A stretch of DNA of 64,000 nt from Nelumbo lutea (taxonomy: Eukaryota > Streptophyta > Magnoliopsida > Proteales > Nelumbonaceae), in assembly GCA_022828595.1 (NCBI GenBank), contig JAKGHH010000007.1, forward strand, positions 64,282,727-64,346,726, written 5' to 3'. Below, piece after piece: positions 61,399-64,000 of the stretch (positions are counted from its first letter, which is position 1; each line of letters begins with the position of its first letter). The translations under genes were made by a program, and so were the position numbers. A model generated the notes under the pieces. The model made no database searches, was not told where the DNA came from, and saw only the letters and a list, made by a program, of their open reading frames with translations.

Positions 61399-61843
61399 TA
61401 AAACCCCAACCCCATTCTCACCCTCAGATCTTTGGAATTCATGCTAAGTGGTGGAGATGTGATACCTAGCAAGCTTATGGTAATAACATACCTTGCTTTG
61501 ACCTAAGAGACAAAGAAAGGTAATTGAATCTGGCTGCATTGGTTTGTTAAAACAATGGGTGCCTGTTCAGTCCAAGAATGTTCAGCCGGTGGAAGGCTAG
61601 TTTCCTTTACTATCGATTTAACTTGGGACCATGAGGAATGGTGATTTGAGATCACTCTTGGAAAAGTTAAAAGGGAAAAAGAAATGAAAATGGGAAGATT
61701 ACCAAGTCTGAACCAAAGCATGCAATGGATCAGGCCTTATGTTGAGAGAAAGAGAGATTAAAAATATCAGTAGGTAGTTTCTTTTGTTTTGCTTGACTTT
61801 TTGCCTTGCCCAAGGATGGGCAAAGCTTATGTGTTGGGGGATT

Positions 61844-62644
61844 TGATGAGACAAAAAAGTACCCTATTTTTATTATCAAATATTCATGCTTTTCCATTAA
61901 TTTAGCACTTAATTGGTCTCATTACTCTTGTATTTCGATTCAGGGCAAGCAAGAAGGCAATTGGAAGAAAACAAGGCAATTTGGATGATTTTGCACAATT
62001 TCGGCACCATTTAGTAATCTAGGCATAACTCTTGATTCTGGACTCCGATTTGGATAATTCAAGAGGCATCAGAAAGACGAAAGAAAGGCCCACAACTTTT
62101 ATATTTTGGATGTTGACAGATTCAGTCCGAATTGAAGACGAAACTGGGCCCTAAGTCGGAGCAAGTTCACAGCAAAACCCATTTCATAGCTGAAGCCCAA
62201 TTCGTAGAAGAGCCTTGTAGTAGCCCAACTCAAATTCAAGGGCCAAGAGTCCCAATTTCGAATGTAATCTCCTGAGAGAGAGTCTTATTAGATTTAAATT
62301 TTGAATGTAATCCTATAAAGATAAGAAAATTGGATTAGATCACTAGATAAGAAATAGGATATGATTAGTTCAAAACAGATCAGGACTTGAAGTTAACGTC
62401 CTAGAAGGAGTTGGAGAGAGCCCTCCTCCTAAAGCTATATAAAGGGGGGGGGGTGGACCAGTTTTAGGCATCACTCAAGCAGTCCAACAATCAAGCATCA
62501 TGCAGCTCAAGCTACCAAGAAGATCAGTTCGGCCTACTGAGAAGCAAAGCTTAGAGGGTTCGAAAATCATGAGTAGCTAAGCCTTTTCTTTTCTGGTTCA
62601 AGGGGGGAGGTTCAATTGTATCATCCTGAGGTTTTGTATTTAAC
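61844..62644 (+). mobile_element. 3' LTR of D1, first 801 bp
   Basis: TGATGAGACAAAAAAG from 61844, matching 52253-53062 of the 5' LTR, including the TATA/G-run. It stops at 62644, where an inverted D LTR end begins; the missing part may lie beyond the window on the far side of D2. Confidence 0.88.
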
Positions 62645-63762
62645 TGACAGGTTGTCAAAGCCCTCAAAATTAGTACTAGTCCCACAGCAAAGCCTACAAT
62701 TATTGAATTCTGTTCCATCGATTCCCTTTAGGTTAAAACATTGGTCAAAGGCTGTCACAAACAATTGACCCAGAAAGATATTAACCTAATTGCTACTTGT
62801 ACCATTATTCCTGATAATTACGGATTACCGAACTATGGATAGCAGTAGGAAAATCAACATTAATTCAGTTTGTCAGACTAATTATCATTAACATCCAATG
62901 GAAATATGCACAAGAATCAATGAATAATTGAATTAAAAAGCAAGATCTTAAATTAAATACCAAACCTCACAATGGCACAATCAAACCTCCCCCTTTGAAC
63001 CAGAAACGAAAAGCTTAGCTGCTCATGATCTTCGAATTCTCCATGCTTTGCTTCTCGATGGCCGAACTGCTCTCTTGATAGCTTGAGTTGCTTGATTATC
63101 TCTTGGATCTTGGATTGAGTGATGCTAGAGCTGGTCCACCCCCCTTTATATAGCTTTAGGGGGAGGGGCCTTCTAGGAGATTAACCTCAAATTAGAAAGT
63201 CCTGATCTGTTTTGAAACTTAATCCAATCATATCTCTTATCTAGTGCTCTAATCTAGTCTTTTTATCATTATAGGATTACATTCAAGAATTTAAATCTAA
63301 TAAGACTCTCTTTCTGGAGGTTACATTTGAAATCGGGACTCTAAACTCTTGAATTCAAGTTGGGCTGCTTTAAGAACTTGGGCTACTACAAGGCTCTTCT
63401 GCAAGTTGGGCTTCAGCTGTGAAATGGGTCTGGCTGCGAACTTGCTCCAACTTCAGGCCCAGTTTCGTATTCAATGCGGACCGAATATGTCAAAATCCAA
63501 AACATGAAAGTTGTGGGCCTTTCTTTCTTCTTTCTGTTGCCTCCTGAATTGTCCAATTTGGAGTCTAGAATTGAGAGTTATGCCCACATTACTGACTGTT
63601 TCCGAAACTGTGCAAAATCACTCGAATTGCCCTATTTTCTTCCAATTGCCTTCTTTCTTGCCCTGAATCTAAGTAACAAAGTAATGAGACCAATTAAGTG
63701 CTAAAATAATGGAAAAGAATGAATATTTGGGGATAAAAATAGGGTACTGTTAAGTCTCATAA
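62645..63762 (-). mobile_element. 3' LTR of a second family D element (D2)
   Basis: Reverse-strand D LTR: its 3' terminus (TGACAGGTTG on the plus strand) at 62645 and its 5' terminus near 63762. About 1.1 kb long, because roughly 370 bp present near the end of the D1 LTR are missing. Confidence 0.85.
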
Positions 63763-64000
63763 AATCCCCCACACTTAAACTTTTCCCATCCTCGAGCAAG
63801 GCAAAACTTAAGCCAAACAGAAGAAACTACCTACTGATTTTTTTAATCTCTCTTTTTCTCAACATAAGGCCTAATCCATTGCATGTTTCGTTCCAAACTT
63901 GGTAATCTTCCCATTTTCATTTCTTTCTCCCTTTTAACTTGTCCAAGAGTAATCGCAAATCACCATTCCTCATGGTCCCAAATTAAATCGACAGTCAAGG
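63763..64000 (-). other. 3' noncoding end of D2, runs off the window
   Basis: On the minus strand the polypurine tract TTTAAGTGTGGGGGATTT abuts the LTR, preceded by a partly paired hairpin (63782-63799, loop AGGA). The rest matches D1 61625-61843. The body of D2 lies outside the window. Confidence 0.8.

Larger units (their letters stand above)
60648..61843 (+). other. 3' noncoding region of D1 with two polypurine tracts
   Basis: Same architecture as A1: internal hairpin with arms ATACATTG/CAATGTAT around GGGA (60839-60858) followed by TTAAGTGTGGGGGG (from 60862); a conserved block near 61155-61230; an AATAA-rich tract; two hairpin repeat units; a conserved block at 61444-61495; terminal hairpin TTGCCCAAGGATGGGCAA (61806-61823); and a degenerate terminal tract ending TTGGGGGATT at 61843. 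No env-like frame. Confidence 0.8.

Overview
The window is nuclear DNA of a flowering plant. The evidence is one intron-containing nuclear gene for a chloroplast-lumen protein (PsbP of photosystem II), plant-type LTR retrotransposons of both superfamilies, a Tourist-like MITE and a CACTA-type transposon end. The species cannot be named from the sequence. Apart from PsbP, no host gene was found; most of the rest is transposon-derived, and all transposon reading frames are broken by stops, frameshifts or deletions.

Layout. 1-7395: a decayed Ty3 (Athila-like) pol, then pieces of a copia LTR and an Athila LTR around a 100-N assembly gap (4497-4596). 7396-14357: the only gene-bearing island, with a MITE, PSBP (9153-10961, minus strand), its upstream G-box region and AT-rich intergenic DNA with two compound microsatellites. 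14363-19481: an Athila 'family A' LTR with target duplication TTTTA, split by a rearranged copia element. 19610-22479: a MITE cut by the 5' end of another Athila-like element (family E: LTR, primer site, gag). 22480-24411: a copia LTR. 24412-27118: unassigned DNA, a gag-like remnant and a CACTA end. 27119-42800: a minus-strand Athila-like element (family B) holding a full-length family A element (A1, 30354-39782, duplication GTACG) and a copia LTR. 42801-47870: a second family A element (A2, minus) lacking reverse transcriptase and integrase core. 47871-52252: a copia element with a family A solo LTR inside. 52253-64000: a family D Athila-like element (D1) with a family A solo LTR in its gag (duplication TGCAG) and an oppositely oriented D copy (D2) meeting its 3' LTR.

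How it fits together. Three perfect target duplications and one imperfect one (CAAAG/CATAG) give a relative chronology: B predates A1; copia C2 and D1 predate the family A LTRs inside them; D1 predates D2 if the inverted junction is an insertion. At least two family A copies are solo LTRs, and a third locus is probably one.

The most interesting signal lies in the 3' noncoding parts of the Athila-like elements. Polypurine tracts are preceded by a short hairpin with an AGGA-type loop whose stem sequence changes while pairing is mostly kept. Families A and D also carry a second, internal tract about 950 bp before the LTR, followed by tandem hairpin repeats and a strongly conserved noncoding block. 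These look like RNA-level elements; their function is inference.
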